From Microbacterium sp. W4I4 (GTDB lineage: Bacteria; Actinomycetota; Actinomycetes; Actinomycetales; Microbacteriaceae), in the NCBI RefSeq assembly GCF_030816235.1, contig NZ_JAUSXT010000001.1, positions 3,720,001 through 3,784,000 of the forward strand: a stretch of DNA of 64,000 bases, read 5' to 3'. Made by a program: the position numbers and the translations under genes. Below are positions 48,124 to 56,778 of this stretch, in pieces; the stretch's first letter is position 1, and each line of letters begins with the position of its first letter. The notes beneath the pieces are model-generated. The model was given only the letters and a program-made list of their open reading frames with translations. It was not told the DNA's origin and searched no databases.

Positions 48124-49587
48124 ATGGCGCAGGCCGAGCTGGAGCGTCTGGCCAATGCCGTCCTGTGGCCAGGGTTCCTCGGACGCACCGTGCCCGGCTG
48201 GCTGGCGGATGCCCTGGCGAACGGCCTCGCCGGAGTCGTCTACTTCGCGCAGAACCTGGACGGCGACACCGCGGCCCTGAGCAGCGACATCCACCGCATC
48301 GCCCCGCTTGCACTGATCGGCATCGACGAGGAGGGCGGCAGCGTCACCCGCCTGGAGACCTCCACTGGTTCCACCCTCCCGGGGGCGGCGCAGCTCGGGA
48401 TGCTGGACGACGTGGAGGACACGCGCGCCACCGGGTACGAGATCGGGCGCCGCGTCGCCGCGATCGGCGCGGATGTCGTGATCGCACCCGTCGCCGATGT
48501 GAACACCGACCCGCGCAACCCCGTCATCGGCGTGCGGGCGTTCGGCTCGACCACCGACCTCGTCTCCCGGCATGTGGCGGCGGCCGTGCGCGGCATCCAG
48601 TCCACCGGCGTCGCAGCGTGCGCCAAGCACTATCCCGGGCACGGCGACACGCACACCGACTCGCACCACGACCTGCCGCGCCTGACGCTGAGCCAGGACG
48701 AGATCGACCGCGTGCACGTGCCGCCGTTCGCGGCAGCGGTGGATGCCGGCGTGCTGTCGATCATGACCGCGCACATCGCTGCACCGCAGTGGGGCGACGC
48801 GCCTGCCACGCTCAATCCGCTCGTGCTCGGCCGCCTGCGTGCGAGCGGCTTCGACGGTGTGATCGTGACGGACGCACTCGACATGGCCGCGATCCGCGAG
48901 ACGGTCGGCATCGGCGGGGGAGCCGTGCGTGCGCTCGCGGCCGGTGCCGACCTGCTCTGCATCGGCAACCCGACGAATCCGGGCGAGCGGATGCTGCCGG
49001 ACCAGGACGAACTGGACTACCTTCAGGCGCGCGATGCCATCGTCGTCGCGATCCGCTCCGGCCGACTGCCGCGGGCGCGCGTCCAGGAAGCGGCGCGTCG
49101 GGTCGCCGCGATGGCCGAGGTCGTCCGCTCCCGCGGCCCGGTCGCGGAGATGCCGTTCGACCCGGATGCCATCGCCGATCGCGCCCTGCGGATCGACGGC
49201 GCGTACGCCGCCTTCGACGATGCCCCGACCACGGTGCTCGACCTGCGTCGGGCGTCCAGCCTCGCCGTCGACAGTGCGGGCGCGCACGTCGCCCTGGCGC
49301 TCGCCGCCGGAGGGGAGATCTTCCGACTCGACGCGGATCGCGCATCGGATGCCGGGATCGACGCCGCGATCACCGGCGACGGACAGCGCGTGGTGCTCGT
49401 CGACCGCATCGATGCGGGTTCTCCGCAGCGGACAGTGCTCGACCGCATCCGCTCGGCCCTGCCCGGGGCCGTCGCCGTCAACGTGGGTCTGGCCGTCGAT
49501 GACGCCGGCCCCACCGTCACCGCCTCAGCGGCGAGCCTGCTCGCGGCACGAGTCGCCCGCCGCGCCCTGCTGAACCCGCCCGCCTGA
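48124..49587 (+). CDS. nagZ: Beta-N-acetylhexosaminidase, glycoside hydrolase family 3
   Basis: Releases N-acetylglucosamine from cell-wall fragments in recycling. It has 487 residues: a GH3 barrel (about 5-330) and a C-terminal domain. The loop KHYPGHGDTHTDSHHDLP carries the NagZ-type His-Asp acid/base pair. Asp in VIVTDALDM is the nucleophile region. No signal peptide is seen, so it acts in the cytoplasm or leaves by another route. ATG 48124 has AAGGAG 7 bases before. It is followed by murQ, whose product works on N-acetylmuramate-6-phosphate, so the pair forms a peptidoglycan recycling unit. Confidence 0.93.
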   Translation: MAQAELERLANAVLWPGFLGRTVPGWLADALANGLAGVVYFAQNLDGDTAALSSDIHRIAPLALIGIDEEGGSVTRLETSTGSTLPGAAQLGMLDDVEDTRATGYEIGRRVAAIGADVVIAPVADVNTDPRNPVIGVRAFGSTTDLVSRHVAAAVRGIQSTGVAACAKHYPGHGDTHTDSHHDLPRLTLSQDEIDRVHVPPFAAAVDAGVLSIMTAHIAAPQWGDAPATLNPLVLGRLRASGFDGVIVTDALDMAAIRETVGIGGGAVRALAAGADLLCIGNPTNPGERMLPDQDELDYLQARDAIVVAIRSGRLPRARVQEAARRVAAMAEVVRSRGPVAEMPFDPDAIADRALRIDGAYAAFDDAPTTVLDLRRASSLAVDSAGAHVALALAAGGEIFRLDADRASDAGIDAAITGDGQRVVLVDRIDAGSPQRTVLDRIRSALPGAVAVNVGLAVDDAGPTVTASAASLLAARVARRALLNPPA

Positions 49588-49618
49588 GTCCGCCCACCGC
49601 CCCGGAAGAGGAACCATC

Positions 49619-50569
49619 ATGACCGACCGCGCAGAGCTGCGATCCACCCTCGAGACGTTCGCGACCGAGCGGGTGGATCCGCGCTTCGCCGATCTCGACA
49701 CGCTCGACACGCGCGCGCAGGTGCGACTGATGGCCGAGCACGGCCACCGTGCGGTCGACGCGGTCGCCGAGGCGGGGGAGAGCATCGCGCGGGCCGTGGA
49801 CGGGATCGTCGAGCGGATGCGTCAGGGCGGCCGACTGATCTACATCGGTGCAGGCTCTCCGGGCAGGATCGGCGTGCTGGACGCCAGTGAGATCCCGCCC
49901 ACTTTCGGCGCCGATCCCGGTCTGGTCGTGGGCGTCATCGCCGGGGGAGAGCACGCGCTGCGCTCTGCTGTGGAGAACGCCGAGGACGACGCCCCTGCCG
50001 GGGCCGCGGCGCTCGCCGAACTCGAGGTCGGCCCACTGGACAGCGTGGTCGGCATCTCGGCATCCGGTCGCACGCCCTACGTGATCGGCGCGCTGCGTGC
50101 GGCGCGCGAACGCGGCGCACTCGCGATCTCGCTCGCCGGAAACAGGTCGGCGCAGATGTCCTCCGACGCCGACATCGCGATCGAGGCGGAGGCGGCTCCC
50201 GAGATCGTGGCGGGCTCCACTCGTCTGAACTCCGGCACCGCGCAGAAGCTCGTGCTGAACATGCTCTCCACCCTCGCGATGGTGCAGCTCGGCAAGGTCT
50301 ACGGCAACCTCATGGTCGACGTGCGCTCCACCAACGAGAAGCTGCGCGCCCGCGCCGAACGCATCGTCATCGCCGCCACCGGATGCACCCCCGACGAGGC
50401 CGCGGCGGCGCTCGCCGCCGCGGATGGATCTGTGAAGCTCGCGATCGGGATCGTGGCGTCCGGCACCGACGCCCAGGCCGTGCGCGACGCGCTGAGCGCA
50501 TCCGACGGACACCTGCGCGTGGCCCTCGGTGCGCTCGGTTCCCGCCCGGCATCCAGCCCGGCCGAGTAG
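49619..50569 (+). CDS. murQ: N-acetylmuramic acid 6-phosphate etherase
   Basis: Breaks the ether of MurNAc-6-phosphate to give GlcNAc-6-phosphate and lactate. It has 316 residues with a SIS domain. Motif [22 protein letters not shown] at about 75-96 is the family start (Ser in place of the more usual Thr). [16 protein letters not shown] and [14 protein letters not shown] follow, both typical. It lies 31 bp after nagZ with GGAAGAGG before the ATG. Confidence 0.94.
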   Translation: MTDRAELRSTLETFATERVDPRFADLDTLDTRAQVRLMAEHGHRAVDAVAEAGESIARAVDGIVERMRQGGRLIYIGAGSPGRIGVLDASEIPPTFGADPGLVVGVIAGGEHALRSAVENAEDDAPAGAAALAELEVGPLDSVVGISASGRTPYVIGALRAARERGALAISLAGNRSAQMSSDADIAIEAEAAPEIVAGSTRLNSGTAQKLVLNMLSTLAMVQLGKVYGNLMVDVRSTNEKLRARAERIVIAATGCTPDEAAAALAAADGSVKLAIGIVASGTDAQAVRDALSASDGHLRVALGALGSRPASSPAE

Positions 50570-50577
50570 CAGCCGAG

Positions 50578-50583
50578 TAGGCT
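50578..50583 (+). promoter_or_regulatory. Candidate -10 box of murI (leaderless)
   Basis: TAGGCT stands 8 bases before ATG 50592, immediately after the murQ stop. Confidence 0.45.
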
Positions 50584-50591
50584 TGAGCATC

Positions 50592-51443
50592 ATGAACGAC
50601 GCGCCCATCGGCATCTTCGACTCCGGAGTCGGCGGGCTGACGGTAGCCAGGGCCATCCGCGCTCAGCTGCCGCAGGAATCGCTCGTGTACATCGGCGACA
50701 CCGCCCATTCGCCCTACGGTCCCAAGCCCATCGCCGACGTGCGACGGTACAGCCTCGAGGTGCTCGACACCCTCGTCGACCAGGGCGTGAAGATGCTCGT
50801 GATCGCCTGCAACACGGCATCCGCCGCCATGCTGCGCGACGCCCGCGAGCGCTACGACGTGCCCGTCGTCGAGGTGATCGGCCCCGCCGTGCGCCGGGCC
50901 GTCTCGACCACCCGCAACGGCCGCATCGGAGTCATCGGCACCGTCGGCACCATCGGCTCCCGCGCCTACCAGGACATGCTCGAGGTCAACGAGCGGCTCG
51001 AGGTGTTCACCGCCGCGTGCCCGCGCTTCGTCGAGTTCGTCGAGGCAGGCATCACCGGCACCCCCGAGGTGCTCGCCGTCGCCGAGGACTACCTCGCACC
51101 GCTGCGGGATGCCGATGTCGACACGCTCGTGCTCGGCTGCACGCACTACCCGTTCCTGCGCGGTGCGATCAGCTACGTGATGGGAGACGGCGTCTCACTG
51201 GTCTCCAGCGACGACGAGACCGCCGCCGACGTGTACCGTCAGTTGGTCAAGCGCGACCAGCTCGCCGCGTCGGATGCCGTGCCCAGCTACGTGTATGAGG
51301 CGACCGGTCAGTCGGCCGATGAGTTCACGATGCTCGCGAACCGCCTGATGGGGCACGAGGTGCGCGATGTGCAGCTCGTGCAGACCGGCGTCATCGACCT
51401 GCCCTACCTGGCCGACCTCGAAGCGGAATTCCCGCACACCTGA
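50592..51443 (+). CDS. murI: Glutamate racemase
   Basis: Makes D-glutamate for peptidoglycan. It has 283 residues. The first catalytic Cys is in IACNTASA, and the second in [24 protein letters not shown] at the start and [13 protein letters not shown] are the other signatures. ATG 50592 is used because the longer frame runs into murQ and because TAGGCT lies 8 bases upstream. It precedes rph and rdgB by 41 bp, an order common in actinobacteria. Confidence 0.95.
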   Translation: MNDAPIGIFDSGVGGLTVARAIRAQLPQESLVYIGDTAHSPYGPKPIADVRRYSLEVLDTLVDQGVKMLVIACNTASAAMLRDARERYDVPVVEVIGPAVRRAVSTTRNGRIGVIGTVGTIGSRAYQDMLEVNERLEVFTAACPRFVEFVEAGITGTPEVLAVAEDYLAPLRDADVDTLVLGCTHYPFLRGAISYVMGDGVSLVSSDDETAADVYRQLVKRDQLAASDAVPSYVYEATGQSADEFTMLANRLMGHEVRDVQLVQTGVIDLPYLADLEAEFPHT

Positions 51444-51484
51444 GCTCCGGCGCACACCTGAGCACCCCATCCGAGAGGACCCCC

Positions 51485-52249
51485 ATGTCAGACATCGTCC
51501 GCGCCGACGGCCGCAGCACCGACCAGCTCCGCGAGGTGACCATCGAACGCGGCTGGTCCGCACACGCCGAGGGCTCTGCGCTGATCAGCTTCGGCGGCAC
51601 CAAGGTGCTGTGCACCGCGTCGTTCACCAACGGCGTGCCGCGCTGGCTGACAGGCAAGGGGAAGGGGTGGGTCACCGCCGAGTACGCGATGCTGCCGCGG
51701 GCCACCAACAGCCGCAACGACCGCGAGAGCGTGAAGGGCCGGATCGGCGGGCGCACGCACGAGATCTCCCGCCTGATCGGCCGCGCCCTGCGCGCCGTCG
51801 TCGACACCAAGGCTCTGGGCGAGAACACGATCGTCATCGACTGCGACGTGCTGCAGGCCGACGGCGGCACGCGCACCGCCGCGATCACGGGCGCCTACGT
51901 CGCCCTCGCGGATGCGATCGAGTGGGGCCGCGAGAAGAAGTTCATCGGCAAGAACTCCACCCCGCTGCTGGACACGGTCGCCGCGGTCTCGGTCGGCATC
52001 ATCGACGGCGAGCCCATGCTCGACCTGGCATACGTCGAGGACGTGCGCGCCGAGACCGACATGAACATCGTCGTCACCGGCCGTGGGCTGTTCGTCGAGG
52101 TGCAGGGAACTGCCGAAGGGGCGCCGTTCGACAAGCGCGAGCTGGATGCGCTGCTCGAGCTGGGTGTGAACGGCTGCGCCTCGCTCAAGGAGCAGCAGCT
52201 GGCGGCGCTGGCGGGCGCTTCGACAGGCTCAGGGTCCCAGGTTCGATGA
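51485..52249 (+). CDS. rph: Ribonuclease PH with a repeat-derived C-terminus
   Basis: Phosphorolytic 3' exonuclease that trims tRNA. It has 254 residues. Family segments: [22 protein letters not shown], the phosphate-binding region [18 protein letters not shown], and [23 protein letters not shown]. After the normal end (KEQQLAAL) the protein continues [12 protein letters not shown]. This tail is encoded by a copy of the CTTCGACAGGCTCAGG repeat (52217-52238), so it seems to have been extended by repeat insertion. The stop overlaps the rdgB ATG (ATGA). Confidence 0.95.
   Translation: MSDIVRADGRSTDQLREVTIERGWSAHAEGSALISFGGTKVLCTASFTNGVPRWLTGKGKGWVTAEYAMLPRATNSRNDRESVKGRIGGRTHEISRLIGRALRAVVDTKALGENTIVIDCDVLQADGGTRTAAITGAYVALADAIEWGREKKFIGKNSTPLLDTVAAVSVGIIDGEPMLDLAYVEDVRAETDMNIVVTGRGLFVEVQGTAEGAPFDKRELDALLELGVNGCASLKEQQLAALAGASTGSGSQVR
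52217..52238 (+). repeat. CTTCGACAGGCTCAGG-type repeat inside the 3' end of rph
   Basis: GCTTCGACAGGCTCAGGGTCCC lies in frame at the end of rph and stops 7 bases before the rdgB start. It encodes the ASTGSGSQ part of the rph tail. Confidence 0.8.
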
Positions 52250-52839
52250 AGGTCGTCCTCGCCACGCACAATCCGCACAAGGTCGCCGAGTTCCAGCAGA
52301 TCGTCGCGGCCACGCGCCCCGATCTCGAGGTCGTCGGCTACGACGGGCCCGAGCCGGTCGAGGACGGCGTGACGTTCGCCGCGAATGCGCTGATCAAGGC
52401 GCGCGCGGCCGCCGCCCATACGGGGCTGGCGGCGCTGGCCGACGACTCCGGCATCTGCGTCGACGTGCTGGGCGGCTCGCCCGGTGTGTTCTCGGCCTAC
52501 TGGGCCGGGCAGAAGAAGGATGCCGTCGCCAACCTCGAACTGCTGCTGGACCAGCTGCACGACGTCGCCGACCCGCACCGCACCGCGCAGTTCCACTCCA
52601 CGATCGCGCTGGTGACGCCCGACGGCACCGAGCGGACCGTCGTCGGGATCTGGCCGGGACGGCTCGCGAAGGAGGCGTCGGGGGAGGGCGGCTTCGGCTA
52701 CGACCCGATCTTCATCCCGGATGGTCAGGATCCGGCATCCGAGCGCACCGTCGGTCAGTTCACGGATGCCGAGAAGCAGTCCGAGTCGCACCGCGCCCGG
52801 GCCTTCCAGGCGCTCATTCCGCTGCTCGCCGCACTCTGA
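52246..52839 (+). CDS. rdgB: RdgB/HAM1-type non-canonical purine NTP pyrophosphatase
   Basis: Hydrolyses XTP, ITP and dITP to keep them out of nucleic acids. It has 197 residues. Family motifs are [10 protein letters not shown] at the start, [41 protein letters not shown] with the metal Asp, and [11 protein letters not shown]. The start ATG overlaps the rph stop. The repeat in rph occupies the usual ribosome-site region, so its translation probably relies on coupling to rph. Confidence 0.95.
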   Translation: MKVVLATHNPHKVAEFQQIVAATRPDLEVVGYDGPEPVEDGVTFAANALIKARAAAAHTGLAALADDSGICVDVLGGSPGVFSAYWAGQKKDAVANLELLLDQLHDVADPHRTAQFHSTIALVTPDGTERTVVGIWPGRLAKEASGEGGFGYDPIFIPDGQDPASERTVGQFTDAEKQSESHRARAFQALIPLLAAL

Positions 52840-52846
52840 CGAAGAC

Positions 52847-52876
52847 GCGGTCACGGAGCTCGAGCTCCGTGACCGC
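52847..52876. terminator. Bidirectional terminator between rdgB and the DUF1772 gene
   Basis: A perfect 30-base palindrome (15-bp arms centred between 52861 and 52862) in the gap between two converging genes, 8 bases after the rdgB stop. Confidence 0.8.
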
Positions 52877-52890
52877 AGTGGCCGTCCTTC

Positions 52891-53334
52891 TCAACGAGCG
52901 AGGGCGAGCAGGACGAAACCTGCGATGAGGACGGCGACGCGGACGTAGTGATACCGATCCCACCGACGCATCTGCTGCTTCCAGTCCGCGGGCCTGTTCT
53001 CGGGCGTCCACATCTTGCCGCGGTTGTTGATCGGGACAAGCAGTACGACGGACATGATCACGCTGAGCAGCAGCATCGCCGCGCCGGCGATGATGAACGC
53101 GGTACCGTCTCGACCCCAGGCGATGAGCGCCCAGATCACGCTCAGCACCAGCGAGCCGATGTACCAGAACGGCATCAGGGCGCCGAGCATGCGGCCGCCG
53201 TGGGAGCGGCCGAGCTGGTTGCTGTCGTCGGGGAGGGCGTTGAAGATGCGGCTGAGGATGAAGGCGACGGAGAACTCGACGCCGACAAGGATGCCGACGA
53301 CCACGATCGTGGCGACCTCGAAGACAGTGATCAT
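52891..53334 (-). CDS. DUF1772-like small membrane protein
   Basis: Membrane protein of 147 residues and four spans (about 3-25, 52-73, 80-103, 127-146). The conserved stretch LLVPINNRGKMW and the RWDRYHYVRV segment are typical of DUF1772, a family that includes anthrone-oxygenase-like proteins. Its own reaction is unknown. The ribosome site AAAAAGGAG is strong. It is divergent from a TetR regulator, which most likely controls it. Confidence 0.8.
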   Translation of the reverse strand: MITVFEVATIVVVGILVGVEFSVAFILSRIFNALPDDSNQLGRSHGGRMLGALMPFWYIGSLVLSVIWALIAWGRDGTAFIIAGAAMLLLSVIMSVVLLVPINNRGKMWTPENRPADWKQQMRRWDRYHYVRVAVLIAGFVLLALAR

Positions 53335-53346
53335 GATGCTCCTTTT

Positions 53347-53414
53347 TCTAGTGCTGCTAGATGTGCGTTCGACGCTAGCATGATCGACGCTCGAAAATCT
53401 ATCGATGCTAGAAT
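53347..53414. promoter_or_regulatory. Operator/promoter region between the DUF1772 gene and tetR
   Basis: Three related sites: TCTAGTGCTGCTAGA (53347-53361) is a palindrome, and CTAGCAT (53375-53381) with ATGCTAG (53405-53411) form an inverted pair. The last overlaps TAGAAT (53409-53414), the likely -10 of tetR, 6 bases before its ATG. A regulator binding here would block its own gene. Confidence 0.55.
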
Positions 53415-53420
53415 CGGGGC

Positions 53421-53999
53421 ATGTCTGTACAGGATCGCAAGCAGCGTGCGCGGATGGATCGAGAGCGGCTCATCGTGTCGACGGCGCGCGAGATCGCTGA
53501 GCAGGAGGGCTGGGACGCCGTCACGACCCGGCGTCTCGCGGAGCGCATCGAGTACAGCCAGCCCGTGCTCTACAGTCACTTCCGCGGCAAGCGGGAGATC
53601 GTGGGCGCCGTTGCGCTGGAGGGTTCGAGGGAACTGGCTGCGGCGGTCAGGGCCGCTGCGGCGGGTGCAGTCACTGCACATGACCGCGTAGCGGCCCTCA
53701 CGCGTGCCTATCTCGACTTCGCCACCAGGAACCCGGCGGTCTACGACGCGATCTTTCAACTCGACGGAGGCCTGGCATTCGCCCAGGAAGACACCCCGGA
53801 GCCGTTGAAGGATGCTTTCGCCGCGCTTCAGGACAACATCGCCGATCTCGCAGGCGAGAACGTGTCCTCCGGGCTGCTCACGGAGGTGTTCTGGGCCGCG
53901 CTGCATGGTCAGGTCACGCTGTCGCGGGCGGGCAGGCTTCCCTCTGAAGGCGTCGAGGCCCGGATCGAACTGCTCGTAGATCGCTTCACTGACGTCTGA
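53421..53999 (+). CDS. TetR-family transcriptional repressor
   Basis: Repressor of 192 residues. The N-terminal HTH (about 15-60) reads IVSTAREIAEQEGWDAVTTRRLAERI and SQPVLYSHFRGKREI. The C-terminal ligand and dimer domain resembles the WHG group (ending in TEVFWAALHGQVTLSRAGRL). It probably represses itself and the divergent DUF1772 membrane protein through the CTAGCA sites in the gap. The inducer is unknown. Confidence 0.9.
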   Translation: MSVQDRKQRARMDRERLIVSTAREIAEQEGWDAVTTRRLAERIEYSQPVLYSHFRGKREIVGAVALEGSRELAAAVRAAAAGAVTAHDRVAALTRAYLDFATRNPAVYDAIFQLDGGLAFAQEDTPEPLKDAFAALQDNIADLAGENVSSGLLTEVFWAALHGQVTLSRAGRLPSEGVEARIELLVDRFTDV

Positions 54000-54069
54000 A
54001 GCCGGTGACGCCATCCGGCATCGCGATGCTGGCCGCACCGTGGCAGGGAGTCTCTGCTCACGGCAGAGC

Positions 54070-54080
54070 CGCTCTGAGCG
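54070..54080. promoter_or_regulatory. ClgR-like operator before the ClpP pair
   Basis: CGCTCTGAGCG (reverse complement CGCTCAGAGCG) matches the core of the ClgR binding consensus CGCYNANRGCG known in corynebacteria and streptomycetes. It lies about 43 bases before the clpP start. The GCTCAGAGC core also occurs before the ClgR-like gene. Confidence 0.6.
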
Positions 54081-54122
54081 GATTCGCGTGCCCGGATCTC
54101 GACGGCGGCGCACGCTGGAGGC

Positions 54123-54767
54123 ATGACCGAAGAGAAGACCACCGCACAGTTCGGCCCCGAGGCACGTCGAGCCCTGTTCCACGATCGGGTGCTCGTGCTC
54201 GACGGCGAACTCGATGATGACAACGGCACGCTGCTGATGACGCAGTTGCTGGCGCTGTCCGCCGAGGACCCCGTCGCCGACATCGCCCTCTGGATCCACT
54301 CACCTGGCGGCTCCGTGCCGTCGATGCTGGGGATCCGCGACATCATGAATCTGATTCCGAACGATGTGGCCACGCTCGCACTGGGAACCGCGGCCAGCGC
54401 CGGTCAGTTCCTGCTCTCGGCCGGCACGAAGGGCAAGCGTCGCGCTCTGCCGCACGCACGGATCCTCATGCATCAGGGCTCCGCGGGCATCGGCGGGTCG
54501 GCCGGTGAGCTCGAGACGCAGGCCGACGACCTCCGACACGTGCGCGACACCGTGCTCGGTCTCATCGCACAGGACACCGGTCAGCCGATCGAGCGCGTCT
54601 TCACCGATTCGCTGCACGACCGCTGGTACACGGCGGCGCAATCCGAGGAGTACGGATTCATCGACGAGATCGTCGACTCCATCACGCAGATCTCGCCCCG
54701 CAGAAGGCAGCGGATCGGACTCGGATCGGATGCCGCGGAACTCGCTCAGGCAGGACAGCACTCATGA
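54123..54767 (+). CDS. ClpP-family serine protease subunit, catalytic
   Basis: Proteolytic subunit of a Clp protease, 214 residues. The catalytic triad is present: Ser92 (GTAASAGQF), His117 (RILMHQGSAG) and the Asp of HDRW at about 166. The oxyanion region is HSPGGSVPSM. It differs from the housekeeping type, having LALGTAASAG rather than C-x-GQAASMG and a basic tail ISPRRRQRIG. An unfoldase gene is not in the window, so it should use a general ClpX or ClpC. It is followed by a coupled ClpP paralogue (ATGA overlap), and a ClgR-like operator lies upstream. Confidence 0.92.
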   Translation: MTEEKTTAQFGPEARRALFHDRVLVLDGELDDDNGTLLMTQLLALSAEDPVADIALWIHSPGGSVPSMLGIRDIMNLIPNDVATLALGTAASAGQFLLSAGTKGKRRALPHARILMHQGSAGIGGSAGELETQADDLRHVRDTVLGLIAQDTGQPIERVFTDSLHDRWYTAAQSEEYGFIDEIVDSITQISPRRRQRIGLGSDAAELAQAGQHS

Positions 54768-55360
54768 CCGGTTACACCATCCCCAACGTCATCGCCCAGC
54801 ATCCGCGGGGCGAGCGGATCATGGATGTCTACTCGCACCTGCTCGCGGAGCGCATCATCTACCTCGGCACGGGCATCGACGCGGGCGTCGCGAACGCCCT
54901 GATCGCCCAGCTGCTGCACCTCGACTCGGACAACCCGGACTCCGGCATCCAGCTCTATGTGAACAGCGAGGGCGGCGATCCGGGAGCGGCGCTCGCGATC
55001 TACGACACGATGCGCCATATCCGTCCGGCGGTGGCCACAACCGTGGTCGGTCAGGCGATCGGTCCGGCGGCACTGCTCGCGGCGGCTGGAACGCCGGGCC
55101 AGCGTGCGGCGCTCGAACACGCCCGCATCGTCCTGCACCAACCGGCGGGGCAGTCGCGCGGGGCGATCCCCGACCTCATCCTCGCGGCTGATGAGGTGGT
55201 GCGGGTGCGCTCCGACATGGAGCTTATCCTCGCCCGCCACACAGGCCGGTCGGTCGCCGAGCTGCGTGCCGACACCGACCGGGACCGCGTGTTCACCGCA
55301 CCCGCCGCCCTGGAGTACGGCCTGATCGACACGGTGATGGGCGAGCGGTCCACGCCGTGA
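54764..55360 (+). CDS. ClpP-like subunit with the catalytic Ser replaced by Gly
   Basis: ClpP paralogue of 198 residues. The His (His125 in RIVLHQPAG) and the Asp of DRDRVF are kept. The segment that normally reads GQAASMAA is GQAIGPAA here, so the catalytic serine position is Gly100. This subunit should not cleave peptide bonds by the usual mechanism. Other features are normal, including GGDPGAALAIYDTM, LLAAAGTPGQRAAL and a Leu/Ile-rich handle helix. It may form mixed rings with the active neighbour and control gating or assembly, as inactive ClpP-like proteins do elsewhere. Confidence 0.9.
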   Translation: MTGYTIPNVIAQHPRGERIMDVYSHLLAERIIYLGTGIDAGVANALIAQLLHLDSDNPDSGIQLYVNSEGGDPGAALAIYDTMRHIRPAVATTVVGQAIGPAALLAAAGTPGQRAALEHARIVLHQPAGQSRGAIPDLILAADEVVRVRSDMELILARHTGRSVAELRADTDRDRVFTAPAALEYGLIDTVMGERSTP

Positions 55361-55385
55361 GGGGCGCTGCGCGCGGCCGGACGTC

Positions 55386-55739
55386 TCAGGCGGCGAGTGC
55401 GAACGCGCCGCGAACGGCGGACACGGCAGCGGATGCCGGTGCCGCGGCCGCGCGCAGCTGATCGGTCACGTCGCTGGCGAGCTCGATGAGCGTGGTGTCC
55501 AGTGCGCCGGCGATGGCGGCGATCATCTCACTGGACGGCTCCTTGAGGCCGCGCTCGACCTCCGAGAGGTACTGGGGTGAGACGCCCGCCGTCGCGGCGG
55601 TCTCGCCGAGGGTCTCCTCGCGCTCGAGGCGCCGCCGACGCATCTGCGCACCGAGCATCTCGCGCCAGAGCGGTTCGGGCTCGACCTGCGGGCGGTGCGG
55701 CGACGTCGAGGCAGCGGGGAACGGGATCATCTCGGCCAT
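55386..55739 (-). CDS. clgR: ClgR-like XRE-family transcription regulator
   Basis: Regulator of 117 residues, convergent with the clpP pair (25 bp gap). The HTH_3 domain (about 28-90) includes ETLGETAATAGVSPQYLSEVERGLKEPSSEMI. This segment closely follows the ClgR pattern SLGYLSEIERGRKEPSSEL. The C-terminus ends FALAA; the Ala-rich end recalls the ClpP-sensitive ends of ClgR proteins (M. tuberculosis LAVA), so it may be a ClpP substrate. Its own upstream region has a GTTCTGCTC-A-GAGCAGAAC palindrome. The most direct reading is that it controls the clpP pair and itself. Confidence 0.82.
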   Translation of the reverse strand: MAEMIPFPAASTSPHRPQVEPEPLWREMLGAQMRRRRLEREETLGETAATAGVSPQYLSEVERGLKEPSSEMIAAIAGALDTTLIELASDVTDQLRAAAAPASAAVSAVRGAFALAA

Positions 55740-55777
55740 GGTTCACGGTAACGCCGTCCGCCGACGCCGCGACAGCC

Positions 55778-55796
55778 GTTCTGCTCAGAGCAGAAC
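55778..55796. promoter_or_regulatory. ClgR-like palindrome before the ClgR-like gene
   Basis: GTTCTGCTC-A-GAGCAGAAC is a perfect 9-bp inverted repeat, 39 bases before the regulator start. Its core GCTCAGAGC is the same as that of the site before the clpP pair. It lies between this gene and the divergent hydrolase gene. Confidence 0.65.
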
Positions 55797-55891
55797 GGGC
55801 TCGGGCGTGCCCGCGCCTTCCATGCCTCGTCCCGCAGTTTCCGGCCCGCGAGTCGTGGACCAGGGCACAGCACGCGAGTATCGTCGGCTCG

Positions 55892-56677
55892 GTGGACTAC
55901 GAGGACGGACGCTCCGGCGGAGCAGCCCAGCTGTATTACCAGTGGCACGGGCGAGCCGGGGACGAGCCGCCGCTGCTCCTCGTGCACGGCGGCGGATCCA
56001 CGATCGAGTCCAATTGGGGTGCGCTGATCCCGGCGCTCGCGGGAACACGTCGCATCCTCGCCGTCGAGCTGCAGGGTCATGGACGCACCCCCACAGGGTC
56101 CGGCCCGGCGTCCTTCGAGCGCTCGGCGGACGACCTCGCGGCGCTGCTGATCGAACTCGACACGGGGCCGGTGCACGTGCTCGGTTTCAGCAACGGCGGT
56201 CAGGTGTCGCTGCAGCTGGCGATCCGGCATCCCGAGCGGGTGGCCCGACTCATCGCCGCCTCGGCGCCTTTCCGGAGGGACGGAATGATCGACGGATTCT
56301 GGGACGCCATGGCGACGAGTGGATTCGCGGACATGCCCGAGGTGTATCGGCAGGCCGACATCGACGTGAGCGGAGATGTCGCGCACGCGGAGCGGATGTT
56401 CGCGCTGGATCGCGATCTCATGACCGGATTCCACGACTTCCCGGATGACTCGCTGGCGACCATCGTCGCCCCCACACTCGTGGTCGCCGGTGACAGGGAC
56501 GTCATCACACGTGACCATGCGGTGGCCCTCGCCGCGCTTGTTCCGGGTGCGCGGCTGCTCATCGTGCCCGGTGGACACGGCGACTATCTGGGCGAGGCAT
56601 TCGCCGCGGACGGCGACCTCCGAGCGATGTCGCGAGCACTGCCGCTGCTGACCGGGTTCCTCGACGACGAGTTCTGA
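55892..56677 (+). CDS. Alpha/beta hydrolase
   Basis: Protein of 261 residues. The oxyanion segment LLLVHGGGSTIESNW is followed by the nucleophile elbow LGFSNGGQ (Ser), acid Asp in VAGDRDVI, and His in PGGHGDYLG. GTG 55892 is used because the open frame before it overlaps the regulator on the other strand. It shares the gap with clgR, so the palindrome there could affect it too. The substrate is unknown. Confidence 0.85.
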   Translation: MDYEDGRSGGAAQLYYQWHGRAGDEPPLLLVHGGGSTIESNWGALIPALAGTRRILAVELQGHGRTPTGSGPASFERSADDLAALLIELDTGPVHVLGFSNGGQVSLQLAIRHPERVARLIAASAPFRRDGMIDGFWDAMATSGFADMPEVYRQADIDVSGDVAHAERMFALDRDLMTGFHDFPDDSLATIVAPTLVVAGDRDVITRDHAVALAALVPGARLLIVPGGHGDYLGEAFAADGDLRAMSRALPLLTGFLDDEF

Positions 56678-56706
56678 TCCGCGTGCCGAGTCGCGGCGTG
56701 CCGCGA

Positions 56707-56717
56707 ATGATTCTCAT
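56707..56717 (+). promoter_or_regulatory. Possible Zur-like site before the cation efflux gene
   Basis: ATGA-TTC-TCAT is a small inverted repeat inside GAATGATTCTCATCC, loosely like Fur/Zur boxes of the TGA-AATGATT-TCA type. It lies 50 bases before the -10 of a CDF gene. The match is partial. Confidence 0.3.
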
Positions 56718-56766
56718 CCCCATTCCCAACTGGACGGGATCAGGCTCCACCGGCGTGCTTCCGGCC

Positions 56767-56772
56767 TAGCCT
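56767..56772 (+). promoter_or_regulatory. Candidate -10 box of the CDF gene (leaderless)
   Basis: TAGCCT stands 6 bases before ATG 56779. Confidence 0.5.
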
Positions 56773-56778
56773 GGAGTC

